DNA of 6,677 bases. It comes from Deltaproteobacteria bacterium. GTDB taxonomy: Bacteria; Desulfobacterota; Desulfobacteria; Desulfobacterales; B30-G6. Each line of letters opens with the position of its first letter. The stretch's first letter is position 1. The stretch spans positions 1-6,677 of the forward strand of contig QMMS01000246.1 of assembly GCA_003647375.1 (NCBI GenBank), read 5' to 3'. The notes beneath the pieces were generated by a model that was not told the DNA's origin, did no database searches, and worked only from the letters and a program-made list of their open reading frames with translations. Shown one piece after another: positions 5,880-6,677 of the stretch. The translations under genes were made by a program, and so were the position numbers.

Positions 5880-6440
5880 ATGAACGACTTTCTACACAGT
5901 CTTCGAACCGGGAAAGACAAGCGCTATGATCGAACCCGAAGAGGGAATGACAACATGCCTTATCGTCCGGGCGACAGGCACAACAGTATGGACAAAAGAA
6001 GACGAGGGAATTACACGAAAAGTAATGCAGCGGAAAATGCCTATTTAACCATTGCCAAGTTGTTGCCGCCGGTAAAAACATTACTCGAAACAATAGTTTC
6101 GAACAAAAAAGATTTTATGGAAATCGAAGAACGTAAAGCTGCAGCCATGGAAACCATTGCCCTTTACTTGCAAAAAATTGTTGGAACCGGTAACGGAGAA
6201 AGCGATCCCGTCGATTTGAAGAAGGAGACGGCAGACAACCAAACAAACGTGGTGGTTTCAGAAAACACGGATGAAGTCCCGGCTTTGGTCGATACAGCAC
6301 CTATCGACATGATAAGAGATATGAGAGCGCAAGGATTGAGCTATGACAAAATTGCCCGCCAACTGGATGTGGATAATATCCCTACGCCTTCGGGAAGAGG
6401 AAAGTGGCGTGGTCAAGCCGTCAGTAAGCTTCTTAAATAA
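5880..6440 (+). CDS. Basic hypothetical protein with recombinase-like C-terminal end
   Basis: This 186-residue product has three parts. Residues 1-48 are polar and strongly basic, rich in Arg, Lys, Asp, Asn and Gly (DRTRRGNDN, DKRRRGNYTK), and probably disordered. Residues ~52-101 are helical with a coiled-coil look (IEERKAAAMETIALYLQKI, 82-100). After an acidic linker (~105-140) comes MIRDMRAQGLSYDKIARQL (144-162) and NIPTPSGRGKWRGQAVSKLL (166-185). The latter resembles the end of the 'Recombinase' domain (PF07508) of large serine recombinases, where the pattern is G-S-x-x-x-IA-x-x-L, then IPTP, G, W and a final helix. There is no resolvase catalytic domain, so it is not a recombinase; a DNA-binding role is inferred. 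Similar small proteins seem familiar from Desulfobacterales, from memory only. The start is supported by GGAGG (5869-5873) 6 nt before ATG. No clear terminator follows. Confidence 0.75.
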   Translation: MNDFLHSLRTGKDKRYDRTRRGNDNMPYRPGDRHNSMDKRRRGNYTKSNAAENAYLTIAKLLPPVKTLLETIVSNKKDFMEIEERKAAAMETIALYLQKIVGTGNGESDPVDLKKETADNQTNVVVSENTDEVPALVDTAPIDMIRDMRAQGLSYDKIARQLDVDNIPTPSGRGKWRGQAVSKLLK

Positions 6441-6442
6441 TA

Positions 6443-6472
6443 GGGTTTCAGGGGTCGAGGGTCGGTCAGGGG
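6443..6472 (+). other. Canonical G-quadruplex motif just after the stop codon
   Basis: Four G-tracts, 6443-6445, 6451-6454, 6459-6461 and 6469-6472, are separated by loops of 5, 4 and 7 nt. They start 2 nt after the TAA at 6438-6440. Further tracts at 6485-6487, 6493-6495 and 6503-6506 extend the G-rich strand. If transcribed, the mRNA would carry the G-rich strand at its 3' end. Folding is inferred from the motif only. Confidence 0.55.
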
Positions 6473-6505
6473 TGGCGGTTTGAAGGGTTGGAGGGTAAGC
6501 TCGGG

Positions 6506-6560
6506 GCAGTAAGTAGTAGGCAGTAGACAGAATAGCGTAAGCAGTAAGTAGTAGGCAGTA
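6506..6560 (+). repeat. 20-bp direct repeat, 35 bp apart, in a heptameric array
   Basis: Bases 6506-6525 and 6541-6560 are identical (they begin GCAGTAAGTAG and end GGCAGTA). The offset of 35 bp is five times seven, and the sequence itself runs as heptamers: AGTAAGT, AGTAGGC, AGTAAGG, AATAGGT (6543-6570). The array fades into GGCAGCA, GGCTATA, GGCTAAA (6571-6591). It is too short and irregular for a CRISPR array and has no coding potential. Confidence 0.75.
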
Positions 6561-6575
6561 AGGAATAGGTGGCAG

Positions 6576-6630
6576 CAGGCTATAGGCTAAAAGACTGTTA
6601 GCGGTTTACAGCCTAATAGCCTACAGCCTG
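6576..6630. repeat. Imperfect inverted repeat with 14-bp arms
   Basis: CAGGCTATAGGCTA (6576-6589) and TAGCCTACAGCCTG (6617-6630) are reverse complements except at one position, around a 27-nt loop. A nested outer match, AGACTGT (6591-6597) with ACAGTCT (6638-6644), competes with it. The right side repeats CCT every 7-8 bp (6612, 6620, 6627, 6635, 6650). No T-run follows, so an intrinsic terminator is not supported, although the hairpin could protect the 3' end of the upstream mRNA. The last bases, 6653-6677, show nothing recognisable. Confidence 0.6.
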
Positions 6631-6677
6631 AACACCTACAGTCTAAATACCTTCAATATTATTGCGAAGCGATTTTA

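Noticed and set aside
6506..6560. Possible CRISPR array
   Set aside because: Only two 20-bp copies with a 15-bp gap made of similar words; no cas genes.

Overview
The window is typical mid-GC DNA from a Gram-negative bacterium. It most resembles Desulfobacterota, and Desulfobacterales in particular. This rests on the gene set (a Gld-type ABC transporter followed by a DUF4340 protein), the style of the last hypothetical protein, and the kind of degenerate short-word repeats between genes. The placement is inference; no marker gene is present.

Positions 1-5561 hold one probable plus-strand transcription unit of five genes. In order they are an ABC ATPase of the GldA type (60-995), an ABC-2 permease of the GldF type (997-1701), a membrane-anchored auxiliary protein of the GldG type (2022-4217), a DUF4340 protein with one N-terminal membrane anchor (4285-5232), and a small secreted ComEA-like helix-hairpin-helix protein (5241-5561). 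The ATPase and permease are 1 nt apart, and the DUF4340 and ComEA-like genes are 8 nt apart. The permease and GldG-like genes are separated by 320 bp holding a large degenerate inverted repeat. A perfect 12-bp hairpin followed by a T-run ends the unit at 5560-5589. The first three products should form an inner-membrane ATP-driven complex with a large periplasmic part; substrate and role are unknown. In Bacteroidetes the homologues are tied to gliding, but nothing here shows motility.

Positions 5562-5879 are non-coding, with two small dyads and a possible structured leader. They precede a separate gene (5880-6440) for a 186-residue basic protein. Its last ~45 residues look like the C-terminal end of the 'Recombinase' domain of large serine recombinases, with no catalytic domain.

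Positions 6441-6677 hold no gene. They contain a canonical G-quadruplex motif 2 nt after the stop codon, a 20-bp direct repeat 35 bp apart, and a 14-bp imperfect inverted repeat.

The most unusual signal lies outside the genes. Three intergenic places (1-25, 1764-1926, about 6506-6652) carry degenerate arrays with a period of 7 bp, or 7-8 bp in one arm. Each is built from a different word, and two are arranged as array / centre / inverted array. This looks like one architectural class of repeat with unrelated sequence content.
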